A DNA stretch of 8,971 nt from Rhodospirillaceae bacterium. Its GTDB lineage: Bacteria > Pseudomonadota > Alphaproteobacteria > UBA8366. Position numbers and translations under genes: made by a program. Numbering within the stretch: the first letter of the stretch is position 1; the number at the start of each line of letters is the position of its first letter. Below the pieces are notes generated by a model that saw only the letters and a program-made list of their open reading frames with translations, was not told where the DNA came from and did no database searches. The stretch lies in NCBI GenBank assembly GCA_002711555.1, contig PARQ01000010.1, positions 36,654 to 45,624 of the forward strand. The letters are read 5' to 3'. Of this stretch, positions 1 through 6,801 are shown piece by piece.

Positions 1-983
1 GAGGGAATTCCCGGGTCATCTGTTTCTCGAATGCCGCTAGAAATGGCGTCAGATGTACCACCAAAACGAATTTCAACTTGTTTTGCTATATTTTCATAGG
101 TTGCAACCGCTGCGAAAAGACGAACAACGTCGTCGTCAATCTCTTTCGGCATTTTGTCCCATAATTTCTCGCGAGACATTTTATGTAGTTTTTTTCCGAG
201 GTCCTCAAGTCCATGTGCCTCCCAAACCGGAAAATAATTCGGTGTTGATCCGTAAAACGCAACGCGATAGCGAACCCATTCGAGGTTTCTAGCGACTGTT
301 TCCTCATCTGCTCCCGTAACAATGTAACCGCCACCTACGATTTCAAAATTTTCTCTTTTACGCCCAGACCTAGCCATTCCGGTTCCAATTTCCTTCATCA
401 CAACGCTGTCGATGTATTTACGGGTGCAGAATGGGTGGAGGCGAACGCCGTCGCAGACTTGGCCCGCCAAGCGCAGCATGGCCGGCCCAACGGCTGCGAT
501 AGTTATCGGAACCATCGATTGATTAGACGCTGGCGGCCTAAAATTAGGCGTCATTAGAGTAAATTGGTAATGTTCACCTTCATATCTCAGTTCTGTATCA
601 TTCTCAAAGCAGGACCAGATTGCTCTGAGTGACTCAATATACTCTCGCATCCGGGGAACAGGAGGACTCCACGGCACGCTGAAACGGCGCACATTATGTG
701 CTCGAACCTGACTGCCAATACCGAGAATAAATCGTCCGCCGGAACTGGATTGTAAGTCGAAACATTCACCAGCTACAACCATTGGACTGCGTGCAAACGC
801 AATGGCGATGCCAGTCATTAGCTTTATTTTTGAGGTTGTTGTAATTGCGGCAGCATGAGGCAAAAATGGTGCGTGTTGATTCTCCATGCTAGCAAGTCCA
901 TCGTAACCATCAGCTTCTGCTTTCGCGGCTGCATTTGCTGCATGATTGAGATTATCTTGCGGTAAAACTGTGTAAACGCGCAT
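1..983 (-). CDS. Luciferase-like monooxygenase family (probable F420- or flavin-dependent) oxidoreductase, C-terminus cut by window edge
   Basis: The frame is open from an ATG at 981-983 to the left edge, giving 327 visible residues. The start is fixed by a perfect AGGAGG (complement of 989-994) five bases upstream. The protein begins MRVYTVLPQDNLNHAANAAA and has the luciferase-like TIM-barrel pattern: an N-terminal strand followed by a helix rich in Ala, a GYDGLASMENQHAPFLP segment, IKLMTGIAIAFARSPMVVA, then GGRFILGIGSQVRAHNVRRF, the characteristic barrel segment followed by a conserved Arg. Later come PITIAAVGPAMLRLAGQVCDG and RKRENFEIVGGGYIVTG. It resembles the probable F420-dependent oxidoreductase group represented by MSMEG_2256 (TIGR03617), from memory of that family. 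That group is only slightly longer, so probably few residues are missing. The substrate is unknown, and cofactor F420 versus FMN cannot be decided from sequence alone. It is transcribed divergently from the aldolase pair. Confidence 0.85.
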   Translation of the reverse strand, partial: MRVYTVLPQDNLNHAANAAAKAEADGYDGLASMENQHAPFLPHAAAITTTSKIKLMTGIAIAFARSPMVVAGECFDLQSSSGGRFILGIGSQVRAHNVRRFSVPWSPPVPRMREYIESLRAIWSCFENDTELRYEGEHYQFTLMTPNFRPPASNQSMVPITIAAVGPAMLRLAGQVCDGVRLHPFCTRKYIDSVVMKEIGTGMARSGRKRENFEIVGGGYIVTGADEETVARNLEWVRYRVAFYGSTPNYFPVWEAHGLEDLGKKLHKMSREKLWDKMPKEIDDDVVRLFAAVATYENIAKQVEIRFGGTSDAISSGIRETDDPGIP

Positions 984-1161
984 TTATTCCTCCTGAATCC
1001 TCTTTTTATGTCTTGCCTATAGGGCATCCCTACAATCGCTACAATACCTATAAATTATAAGGTGCAGATAATTCATTAGGTGTCTGGTCATCGGTATGAA
1101 ACTTGTGATATTTTTTTTTTGGCAGTCTGAACTGAAATTCAGAGGTACAGAGGAGGAAAAG
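984..1161. promoter_or_regulatory. Divergent intergenic control region between the monooxygenase and the aldolase pair
   Basis: This 178 bp stretch must hold promoters for both directions. For the leftward gene, the minus strand reads TTGTAG (1044-1039), a 17 bp spacer, then TATAGG (1021-1016), which would start transcription about 25 bases before the ATG. The -10 lies in an 8 bp palindrome CCTATAGG (1016-1023), and the -35 is one of two direct CTACAAT copies (1030-1036 and 1039-1045). For the rightward genes, TTGTGA (1103-1108) is followed 17 bp later by a weak TCTGAA (1126-1131), with a run of ten T (1111-1120) inside the spacer. A short palindrome CTGAA-A-TTCAG lies at 1132-1142, just before the ribosome binding site. 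All are pattern matches only. Confidence 0.35.
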
Positions 1162-1944
1162 ATGGCAGTTTTAGCAAGCGCTAATCCAGACGATTTGTGT
1201 AGTGTGCGTGGTCAAGTATCAGATGAAGAGTGGCAGACTCGGGTTGACCTCGCTGCCTGCTATCGGTTGGTGGACTATTACGATATGTCGGATTTGTTAG
1301 GGACACATATTTCAGCGCGAGTGCCTGGAGAGGAAAACACATTCTTGCTAAATCCTTACGGGATGTATTTTGATGAAATAACTGCGTCTAGCCTAATCAA
1401 AGTTGATTATGATGGCAACGTGTTGACCGAAACACCATTCGATCTCAACAAAGCCGGTTTCACTATTCACAGTGCAGTGATGATGGGCCGTCCTGATATC
1501 AATTGCGCTTTGCATACTCATACTCGAGCTGGCATAGCAGTTTCTGCACTTAAATGTGGCCTTTTGCCAATGTCGCAGCATTCGGCTCGTTTTATTGATA
1601 ATATCGGTTACCATGATTACGAGGGTGTAGCACATGATCATGATGAACGAGAACGTTTGCAGCGCGACCTCGGTGATTATCTTTCTCTGATTTTACGTAA
1701 TCACGGGCTTCTCACTTGCGGTTTCAATATTGGCCATGCTTTTTGGTTGATCTACAAATTGGAGCGAGCCTGTCAGGCGCAGATTGATGGAATGGCCGCA
1801 GGTACAAAAGTGATTGAGATAGATAGAGGGGTGCAAGAAAGCACAAAAGAATTATTTGCTAAAAAGAAAAGTGCTGGAGGTGACCTCGGTTGGCCAGGGC
1901 ATTTGCGGCGGCTCGATCGGATGGACCCAAGCTACAAGAACTGA
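1162..1944 (+). CDS. Class II aldolase/adducin family protein (paralog 1)
   Basis: A 260-residue cytoplasmic protein of the class II aldolase/adducin fold. I chose ATG 1162 because AGGAGG (1151-1156) sits five bases upstream; an in-frame ATG at 1096 would add 22 unlikely residues crossing the T10 run. Metal-binding histidines are visible as HTH (His118, His120) in CALHTHTRAGIAVSA and His181 in LRNHGLLTCG. The position matching catalytic Glu73 of L-fuculose-phosphate aldolase is Gly99 (AGFTIH), as in adducin-like members, so retro-aldol cleavage is not assured. The C-terminus carries GWPGHLRRLDRMDPSY, shared with the next gene. It is the first gene of a tandem pair: the ungapped stretch of residues 21-88 is identical to its neighbour at 49 of 68 positions. 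The gap to the second copy is 23 bp, so they are probably cotranscribed. Substrate unknown. Confidence 0.9.
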   Translation: MAVLASANPDDLCSVRGQVSDEEWQTRVDLAACYRLVDYYDMSDLLGTHISARVPGEENTFLLNPYGMYFDEITASSLIKVDYDGNVLTETPFDLNKAGFTIHSAVMMGRPDINCALHTHTRAGIAVSALKCGLLPMSQHSARFIDNIGYHDYEGVAHDHDERERLQRDLGDYLSLILRNHGLLTCGFNIGHAFWLIYKLERACQAQIDGMAAGTKVIEIDRGVQESTKELFAKKKSAGGDLGWPGHLRRLDRMDPSYKN

Positions 1945-1967
1945 ATACAAAAAAAGGGAAGAAAGCA

Positions 1968-2720
1968 ATGTCTTTAAAAAGTAAAGTAACACCCGAGGAA
2001 TGGCAAATGCGAGTTGATCTCGCGGCAGCGTATCGGCTCTGTGAGTTCTATGATATGACAGATCTAACTGGCACCCATCTCTCGGCTCGGGTACCTGGTG
2101 AGAAGAATAATTTTCTTCTCAATCCCTACGGTTTGTATTTCGAGGAGGTGACTGCATCAAGCTTGGTCAAATTGAGCTTAGATGGTGACGTGCTTGAGGA
2201 CCACCTCGGTCTTGGCGTAAACTCTGCCGGTTACACCATTCACAGTGCTGTTTTATCCGGTCGGGATGACCTTGATGCCGTTATGCATACACATACACGC
2301 GCCGGTATTGCCGTATCTTCCATGGAGTGCGGCCTACTGCCGATGAGCCAACACTCAATGCATTTTCATAAATCTGTTTCTTATCATGATTACGAGGGGG
2401 TCGCGGTAAATCTTGATGAGAGGGAGATGCTGCAACGAGATTTGGGCCCTGATAATAAGGCAATGATGCTGAAGAACCATGGCTTACTTACTGCTGGGGT
2501 AAGTGTTCCAGACGCATTCTACGCTCTCATGCGGCTTGAAAAATCCTGCCAGGCACAAGTTGATGCAATGTCAACTGGAGCCGATTTGCATTTAGTCCCT
2601 GAGGCGGTTTCCGACCACACAAATGGTCAATTCAAAAACAGAGGTACCGAGCTTGCCGATCGAGGTTGGCCAGGGCACCTTAGACGCTTAGACCGGATGG
2701 ATCCAACCTACGCAGACTGA
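1968..2720 (+). CDS. Class II aldolase/adducin family protein (paralog 2)
   Basis: A 250-residue paralog of the preceding gene. The ATG at 1968 is preferred because similarity to paralog 1 starts at TPEEWQMRVDL, just inside this start. An upstream in-frame ATG at 1890 would overlap the end of paralog 1 and add residues with no match. The ribosome binding site is weak (AGGGA, 1955-1959, eight bases away), which suggests translation partly depends on the upstream gene. Metal ligands are His107 and His109 (MHTHTRAGIAVS) and His171 (KNHGLLTAG); the Glu73-equivalent of fuculose-phosphate aldolase is Gly88 (AGYTIH). The insert HHYEG-like segment reads SYHDYEGVAV, also present in paralog 1, and is typical of adducin-like heads. 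Two such proteins side by side could form a hetero-oligomer, since the class II fold puts active sites at subunit interfaces. That is inference; the substrate is unknown. Confidence 0.9.
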   Translation: MSLKSKVTPEEWQMRVDLAAAYRLCEFYDMTDLTGTHLSARVPGEKNNFLLNPYGLYFEEVTASSLVKLSLDGDVLEDHLGLGVNSAGYTIHSAVLSGRDDLDAVMHTHTRAGIAVSSMECGLLPMSQHSMHFHKSVSYHDYEGVAVNLDEREMLQRDLGPDNKAMMLKNHGLLTAGVSVPDAFYALMRLEKSCQAQVDAMSTGADLHLVPEAVSDHTNGQFKNRGTELADRGWPGHLRRLDRMDPTYAD

Positions 2721-2864
2721 TAGACTGCTTAACCTCCTCGTGGATCGAAAATTAGGGTTGGCTGCTGTGGCACATTTAATACGGTGCCTCCATGGTGAAG
2801 ATTTTTCGTTTCCGTTTGCTATTGGCTTCAGTACACTCTGTCCTCAACGCAAAAGGAGGTGGAA

Positions 2865-3650
2865 GTGAACTACAGCCAGACTGACGGAAAGCGAGTTCAA
2901 GCAGCATTATTAATAATCGGTGACGAGATTCTTTCGGGGCAGACGCATGATAAGAATTTGCCTCACATAGCTGAAAATTTGAACAATGTAGGGGTACAAC
3001 TCGCAGAGGTGCGGGTCGTCCCTGATATAAAGAAGGAAATAATTGATGCAGTTAATGCATTGCGTCGCCGGTTTGATTATTTGTTTACTACTGGGGGTAT
3101 CGGACCGACCCACGATGATATTACTGCTGAAGCTGTTTCGGAAGCTGTTGGCCGAGAATTAATCCAAAATCAGGAGGCCCGTCGGTTGCTCGAAGAGCAC
3201 TTCAAATATAATGGTACGGAAATTAACGAGGCACGCTTAAGCATGGCCAATACTCCAAAGGGCGCAGAGCTGATCAGAAATCCAATTTCCACAGCGCCGG
3301 GCTTTAGGGTGGAAAATGTTTACGTGATGGCAGGTGTTCCAAAGATAATGCAAGCTATGTTGGATAATATTATTCCTACCCTGCAGGGGGGAGCACAAAA
3401 ACTTTCCCGTAGCGTTCTATGTAATTTGGGTGAAGGCAGCATTGCCCAGGGGTTAAAAGATATTCAAGACAAACATCCTGACATCGACATTGGCTCCTAT
3501 CCTCATTATGCGAGAGCAAACTATCGTCTTTCGCTAGTAATTAGGGGTTTTGACGATAAAAAGCTACAAGACGTGCAGGAAGCGATCCACAGAATGATAT
3601 GTGATCTGGGAGGGGATCCAATTCGAGGCGAAGAACTTGATAACCAATGA
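2865..3650 (+). CDS. CinA-like / MoaB-MogA-fold molybdopterin-binding domain protein, single domain (COG1058 type)
   Basis: A 261-residue protein starting at GTG 2865. AGGAGG at 2854-2859 lies five bases before this codon, while a GTG at 2859 overlaps the ribosome binding site itself and is rejected. The N-terminal half is the MoCF-biosynthesis fold: ALLIIGDEILSG (residues 14-25), a helix, VRVVPD, then FTTGGIGPTHDDITAEA (74-90) with the diagnostic GGIGPTHDD. A GVP motif with an upstream APGF segment (TAPGFRVENVYVMAGVP) is also typical of the CinA N-terminal domain. The C-terminal CinA amidase domain (nicotinamide-nucleotide amidase, about 160 residues) is absent, as in many stand-alone proteobacterial members. 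Family members with this domain have been linked to ADP-ribose pyrophosphatase activity; the role here is unproven. It overlaps the downstream phosphodiesterase and is 144 bp after the aldolase pair. Confidence 0.88.
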   Translation: MNYSQTDGKRVQAALLIIGDEILSGQTHDKNLPHIAENLNNVGVQLAEVRVVPDIKKEIIDAVNALRRRFDYLFTTGGIGPTHDDITAEAVSEAVGRELIQNQEARRLLEEHFKYNGTEINEARLSMANTPKGAELIRNPISTAPGFRVENVYVMAGVPKIMQAMLDNIIPTLQGGAQKLSRSVLCNLGEGSIAQGLKDIQDKHPDIDIGSYPHYARANYRLSLVIRGFDDKKLQDVQEAIHRMICDLGGDPIRGEELDNQ

Positions 3651-5124
3651 TAAACGTATTCTCATAGTCACTTTTGATGCTCTGCGCCCGGATATGGTGA
3701 CACCACAGCTTATGCCTAATCTCTGCTGTTTTCGTGAAAAGGGTGTATTTTGGCCGAAAATGCATTCAACATTTCCGACCGAGACAAGGGTTAATCAGAC
3801 GGCTGTAATCACGGGTTGCTACCCGGAGCGCCATGGAATCGTGGGAAATCGTTTCGTTGATCCAGTTGCAGCTCCAGGAAGGTTATTTGACACCGGAGTG
3901 GAGTCGCAGCTACGCGAGGGTGACAAACGTTTGGGCGGAAAATTACTCGAGGTGCCAAGTCTTGGGGAACTTCTGCAGTCGGCTAGCAAAAGCTTTGCAA
4001 CAATTAGTGCTGGTACACCTGGCGGGGGAAGGATGCTTAATCATAAGGCCGAGGAATTGGGTGGCTTTCGAATGGCACTACATGCCCCCGAAGCGACGGT
4101 CGGATTAGCGCCGCCGGGGCAACGTTGCGAAGTTGAGTATATTGAAAAAAATTTCGGACCTATCCCAAAACATGAAATTCCGGCACTTGACTGGAATGCG
4201 TATGCAACGAGAGTTTATCTCGATTATGTTGAGCCGAAGTTGAGGCCCGACGTTGCTATCCTTTGGTTAAGTGAACCCGACACAAGTTATCATGAAAAAG
4301 GTATTGGGTCGAATGAAAGTCTTTCTGCCGCCCGATGTGTTGATCAGTTGTTTGGCCAAATATTGGCAAATTGTGGCATAGGATCATCATCCGATTTACA
4401 AATTATTACATTATCTGATCACGGCCAAATTACTGTTGCCTCACAAAAGCTCAATCTTTCTTCTAAGCTAAAGGCAGCTGGTTTCAGCGTGGATGAGACA
4501 CTAGAAGGTGGGGCAGATGTTGCTTTGGCCCTCTCTAGTGCAGGCGGTCTTTATGTACGCGATAGCGATCCAAGGCTTATTAAAGCCATCGTAGATTGGA
4601 TTCAAGGTGAGGATTGGTGTGGGCCAGTTTCAACTAAGGATGGAGATTGCACACTTAAGCATACAGATCTTATGTGGGATCATGATAGGACGCCTGACAT
4701 TGGTCTGATCTTGAAAGCGGATGATCGGGAAAATGAGTATGGTTATATGGGGCATACCTTCCACGACTCAGGTTATTCAGCAGGTGGTGGGATTCATGGT
4801 GGGCTGTATAAATCAGAACTAAATAATTGGTTAGCGGCTAGCGGAAGTATGTTTAAATCTGAGCAGACTATTGATATTCCGGCTGGTAACGTTGATCTTC
4901 TGCCAACTATTCTATTCTTACTAGGCATAGATGTTCCGAGCCATGTTCAAGGGCGGGTACTGCTTGAGGCACTGAATGAAATGGGCGATAACGCCCTGCC
5001 CACGGTTAACGATGAAGAAATCGTAATTAATGATCGGTCAGGGCGCAGGACAATCTTAAGCAAAAGCCACGTTAACGGAACACAATATATTAACTCTAGT
5101 TGGGTGGAAGGTGGCTTTTGTTAG
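3637..5124 (+). CDS. Alkaline-phosphatase-superfamily phosphodiesterase (type I phosphodiesterase/nucleotide pyrophosphatase family)
   Basis: About 495 residues and no signal peptide, so probably cytoplasmic. The start is uncertain: no ATG is near, and TTG 3637 has GAGG at 3625-3628 eight bases upstream; GTG 3601 is the alternative. The protein overlaps the CinA-like gene by 14 bp (50 bp with the GTG start), pointing to translational coupling. Metal and catalytic motifs of the nucleotide pyrophosphatase group are in order: LIVTFDALRPDM (Asp14), FPTETRVNQTAVITG with Thr50 as likely nucleophile, YPERHGIVGN, LSEPDTSYHE (Asp and His ligands), LSDHGQ (Asp-His pair) and GIHGGL (final His). The substrate could be a nucleotide diester or pyrophosphate, another phosphodiester, or a phosphonate, since phosphonoacetate hydrolase belongs to the same superfamily. 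The CinA-like partner suggests a nucleotide or dinucleotide, but this is only inference. Confidence 0.85.
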   Translation: MITNDKRILIVTFDALRPDMVTPQLMPNLCCFREKGVFWPKMHSTFPTETRVNQTAVITGCYPERHGIVGNRFVDPVAAPGRLFDTGVESQLREGDKRLGGKLLEVPSLGELLQSASKSFATISAGTPGGGRMLNHKAEELGGFRMALHAPEATVGLAPPGQRCEVEYIEKNFGPIPKHEIPALDWNAYATRVYLDYVEPKLRPDVAILWLSEPDTSYHEKGIGSNESLSAARCVDQLFGQILANCGIGSSSDLQIITLSDHGQITVASQKLNLSSKLKAAGFSVDETLEGGADVALALSSAGGLYVRDSDPRLIKAIVDWIQGEDWCGPVSTKDGDCTLKHTDLMWDHDRTPDIGLILKADDRENEYGYMGHTFHDSGYSAGGGIHGGLYKSELNNWLAASGSMFKSEQTIDIPAGNVDLLPTILFLLGIDVPSHVQGRVLLEALNEMGDNALPTVNDEEIVINDRSGRRTILSKSHVNGTQYINSSWVEGGFC

Positions 5125-5210
5125 ACCCGTTCGGTTTTTTCCTTCAAATTTGTCAAGAAATCGAAACAGCAATTGTCCCCGAGCTAGCGCTCCTTTAAAG
5201 TGTTTGTAGT

Positions 5211-5295
5211 GCGGGCGTGGCGGAATTGGCATACGCGACGGACTTAAAATCCGTTCCTTTCGAGGTTGAGGGTTCGAGTCCCTCCGCCCGCACCA
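5211..5295 (+). tRNA. tRNA-Leu, anticodon UAA, CCA encoded
   Basis: It folds as a complete tRNA. The acceptor stem GCGGGCG (5211-5217) pairs perfectly with CGCCCGC (5285-5291), followed by discriminator A and an encoded CCA (5293-5295). The anticodon stem ACGGA/TCCGT (5238-5242 with 5250-5254) closes loop CTTAAAA, with anticodon TAA at 5245-5247, so it reads UUA/UUG leucine codons. The T-arm GAGGG-TTCGAGT-CCCTC lies at 5268-5284. Between the anticodon and T arms is a class II variable arm (about 5255-5267), as expected for leucine. It has no strong terminator behind it, and an IclR-type gene relic begins within a few bases of the CCA. Confidence 0.97.
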
Positions 5296-5298
5296 ACC

Positions 5299-5839
5299 AA
5301 ATTTAAAGAAATTGGACCTCGATTGGCTAAAACAGTAGATCAAGCGCTTCGGTGGTGCCTTCGTCATGCACTGCGGCGGGCATCATTGGCAAGATTGGTG
5401 AGAGAGGTAGGTGAAATCTGTGAAATAGACATGCTGGACGGTGGGGTGGTGCAATCAAATATCTTGATCGTGTGGAAAGTGATTTTCCGCTTCTCGCCAA
5501 GCTTCATCCAGTAGTCGGGTGCCTCTCTACGCCACTGGCATCGGCAAATTACTACTTTCTTGTTTGACCAGTCGCGACCGCAAAAGGTTGTTGTCGAACC
5601 TCGCGCCTGGAGCGTTTTACTTACAATACCATTACCAATCTACAGGGTCTTGAGGTTGAGTTAAAAAAACCTGTAAACGTTTTTATGCAATTAATTACCG
5701 AGAATTTTATGAAGGATTTATCTCTGTGGCAGTGCCTATAAGTAATTCTGATGGTCACGCTATTGCGGGCCCTGCTCTGCACACACCATTAGCCCATGTT
5801 GAGGTACAAGATCCTTTGAGAAGAGTGAAAGTACTTTAA
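5299..5839 (+). pseudogene. Decayed IclR-family transcriptional regulator: effector-binding domain only, HTH missing, about four frameshifts
   Basis: No single frame is open, but consecutive pieces in changing frames follow the IclR C-terminal domain in the correct order. Frame of 5299: EIGPRLAK and then VGEICEIDMLDGG (to about 5450). Frame of 5460: YLDRVESDFPLLAKLHP (to about 5510). Frame of 5513: SRVPLYATGIGKLLLS and DRKRLLSNL (to about 5600). Frame of 5607: LERFTYNTITNLQGLEVEL (to about 5662). Frame of 5675: YAINYREFYEGFISVAVPI, NSDGHAIAGPALHTPLAHV and the stop TAA at 5837. The last shift falls in a run of seven A (5663-5669). Intact IclR proteins have about 60-80 more N-terminal residues with the winged helix-turn-helix; here that space is taken by tRNA-Leu, so the relic cannot bind DNA as an IclR protein would. 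All surrounding genes are intact, which argues against poor sequencing as the cause. Family assignment is from remembered consensus. Confidence 0.8.
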
Positions 5840-5908
5840 CACTATGCACCAAACTTTGTGCGAAATTTCCAATAAGAATTTGGTGAAAATGACAAGATCA
5901 ATAAAAAA

Positions 5909-6790
5909 CTATGCCTGCGAAATGTTTAGGGCATCCAACATTGCTGATCCCACATCAGAAGGTGTGTCGATGACATGGACGCCGGCCTCCATCAAGGCGT
6001 GGCGCTTAGAATCGTATGTACCTTTGTTTCCAGAAACTATTGCACCCGCGTGACCCATTTTTCTTCCCTTCGGCGCTGCGCCGCCAGCTATAAATGCGAC
6101 CACCGGTTTCTTCATAGTACTCGCATACTCAGCTGCTAATTCTTCCATAGTCCCGCCTATTTCACCAAGAATGAAAACGGCCTTTGTTCTATCGTCTTCG
6201 TCGAGACATTTGAGCGCTGCCAAGGTTGTTGTCCCTATGACTGGGTCACCACCTATGCCTATAAATGCGGATTGCCCAAGCCCGGCCTGTGTTATATTTA
6301 GGGATATTAATGTCCCGAGGCTACCACTCCTTGAAATAATTCCAACGTTACCTGCAGTCATTATATTTTTATTAAACGCAGGCATAAACCCGACGAAACA
6401 TTCCCCCGGTGTGGCAACTCCGGTGGTATTTGGCCCAATAATCTGTGTCTTGTTCGCCTTGCCGGCGGCAACAATCTCCATCACATCATGTACTGGAATA
6501 TGTTCGGTGAGAATGACTAATTTTTTTACACCGGCCTCTATGGCATCAATTGCTCCGATTTTTGCAAAATATGGTGGTACAAAGAGGCCAGCCACATCGA
6601 ATGGTACCTCCTTCATGGCATCATAAGCATTATCAAAAACCGGCACGCCTAGGTGATTGTGCCCCCCCTTTTTTGGCACGATTCCACCAACAATATTAGT
6701 CCCGTAGTGTTGCATACGTTCGGTCCAAAACGTTCCTTGTTTGCCAGTAATACCCTGGATCATAACTCGCTCATGTTTACGAACTATCAA
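5909..6790 (-). CDS. sucD: SucD-like alpha subunit of an ADP-forming acyl-CoA ligase (succinyl-CoA synthetase family; possibly sulfoacetate- or malate-CoA ligase)
   Basis: A 293-residue alpha subunit, about the usual SucD length. It starts at TTG 6788-6790, overlapping the sucC stop by four bases (TTGA); the N-terminus IVRKHERVMIQGITGKQGTF aligns with the beginning of E. coli SucD, which supports this start. The CoA-binding Rossmann domain carries GITGKQGTF (13-21) and PKKGGHNHLG (39-48). The ligase domain carries SRSGSLGT (153-160), GIGGDPVIG, GEIGGT and the phosphohistidine loop KMGHAGAIVSG with His247 (equivalent to E. coli His246). The loop GPNCPG of standard SucD is GPNTTG here (119-124), which may indicate a different acid. 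Together with SucC it would convert an acyl-CoA, ADP and phosphate to acid, CoA and ATP, or the reverse. The symbol is family level: in this context SauD- or MtkB-like roles are equally possible. Confidence 0.9.
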   Translation of the reverse strand: MIVRKHERVMIQGITGKQGTFWTERMQHYGTNIVGGIVPKKGGHNHLGVPVFDNAYDAMKEVPFDVAGLFVPPYFAKIGAIDAIEAGVKKLVILTEHIPVHDVMEIVAAGKANKTQIIGPNTTGVATPGECFVGFMPAFNKNIMTAGNVGIISRSGSLGTLISLNITQAGLGQSAFIGIGGDPVIGTTTLAALKCLDEDDRTKAVFILGEIGGTMEELAAEYASTMKKPVVAFIAGGAAPKGRKMGHAGAIVSGNKGTYDSKRHALMEAGVHVIDTPSDVGSAMLDALNISQA

Positions 6791-6801
6791 TTCCCCCCCC
6801 C
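6787..6801 (-). promoter_or_regulatory. sucC/sucD overlap with G9 tract (coupling site, possible slippage point)
   Basis: On the minus strand, sucC ends in a run of nine G followed by AATTGATAG. TTGA serves as both the sucD start (TTG, 6790-6788) and the sucC stop (TGA, 6789-6787). The G run is the only purine-rich sequence that can serve as a ribosome binding site for sucD, so sucD expression probably relies on ribosomes finishing sucC. Seen in sequence; the coupling is inference. Confidence 0.5.

Noticed and set aside
3..15. GGGAATTCCC palindrome next to CCCGGG at the left edge, resembling EcoRI/SmaI linker sequence
   Set aside because: The monooxygenase reading frame continues through it with plausible residues (TDDPGIP), so it can be natural; vector origin cannot be shown.
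1096..1161. N-terminal extension of aldolase paralog 1 from ATG 1096
   Set aside because: It would translate the T10 run into a Phe-rich stretch absent in the paralog, and the strong ribosome binding site fits ATG 1162.
2769..2788. Inverted repeat GGCAC/GTGCC between the second aldolase gene and the CinA-like gene
   Set aside because: Only five base pairs with a ten-base loop and no T run; expected by chance.
5125..5142. Possible intrinsic terminator after the phosphodiesterase (ACC-CGTTC-GGT followed by six T)
   Set aside because: The stem is only three pairs with a mismatch above it, too weak to call.
5056..5367. Minus-strand ORF across the tRNA with GRRDSNPQPRKERILSPSR-like sequence, and the plus-strand ORF starting at 5266 with RVRVPPPAP
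   Set aside because: Both are classic artefacts of translating tRNA-Leu and its T-arm. The plus-strand one continues into the IclR relic, but its start lies inside the tRNA.
5845..5883. GCAC/GTGC and ACCAAA/TTTGGT inverted repeats between the IclR relic and the sucD end
   Set aside because: Short stems and no T tract on the minus strand; not convincing as a sucD terminator.
6171..6626. 151-codon plus-strand ORF opposite sucD and other ORFs opposite sucC
   Set aside because: They are antisense shadows of well supported genes and show no recognisable protein features.
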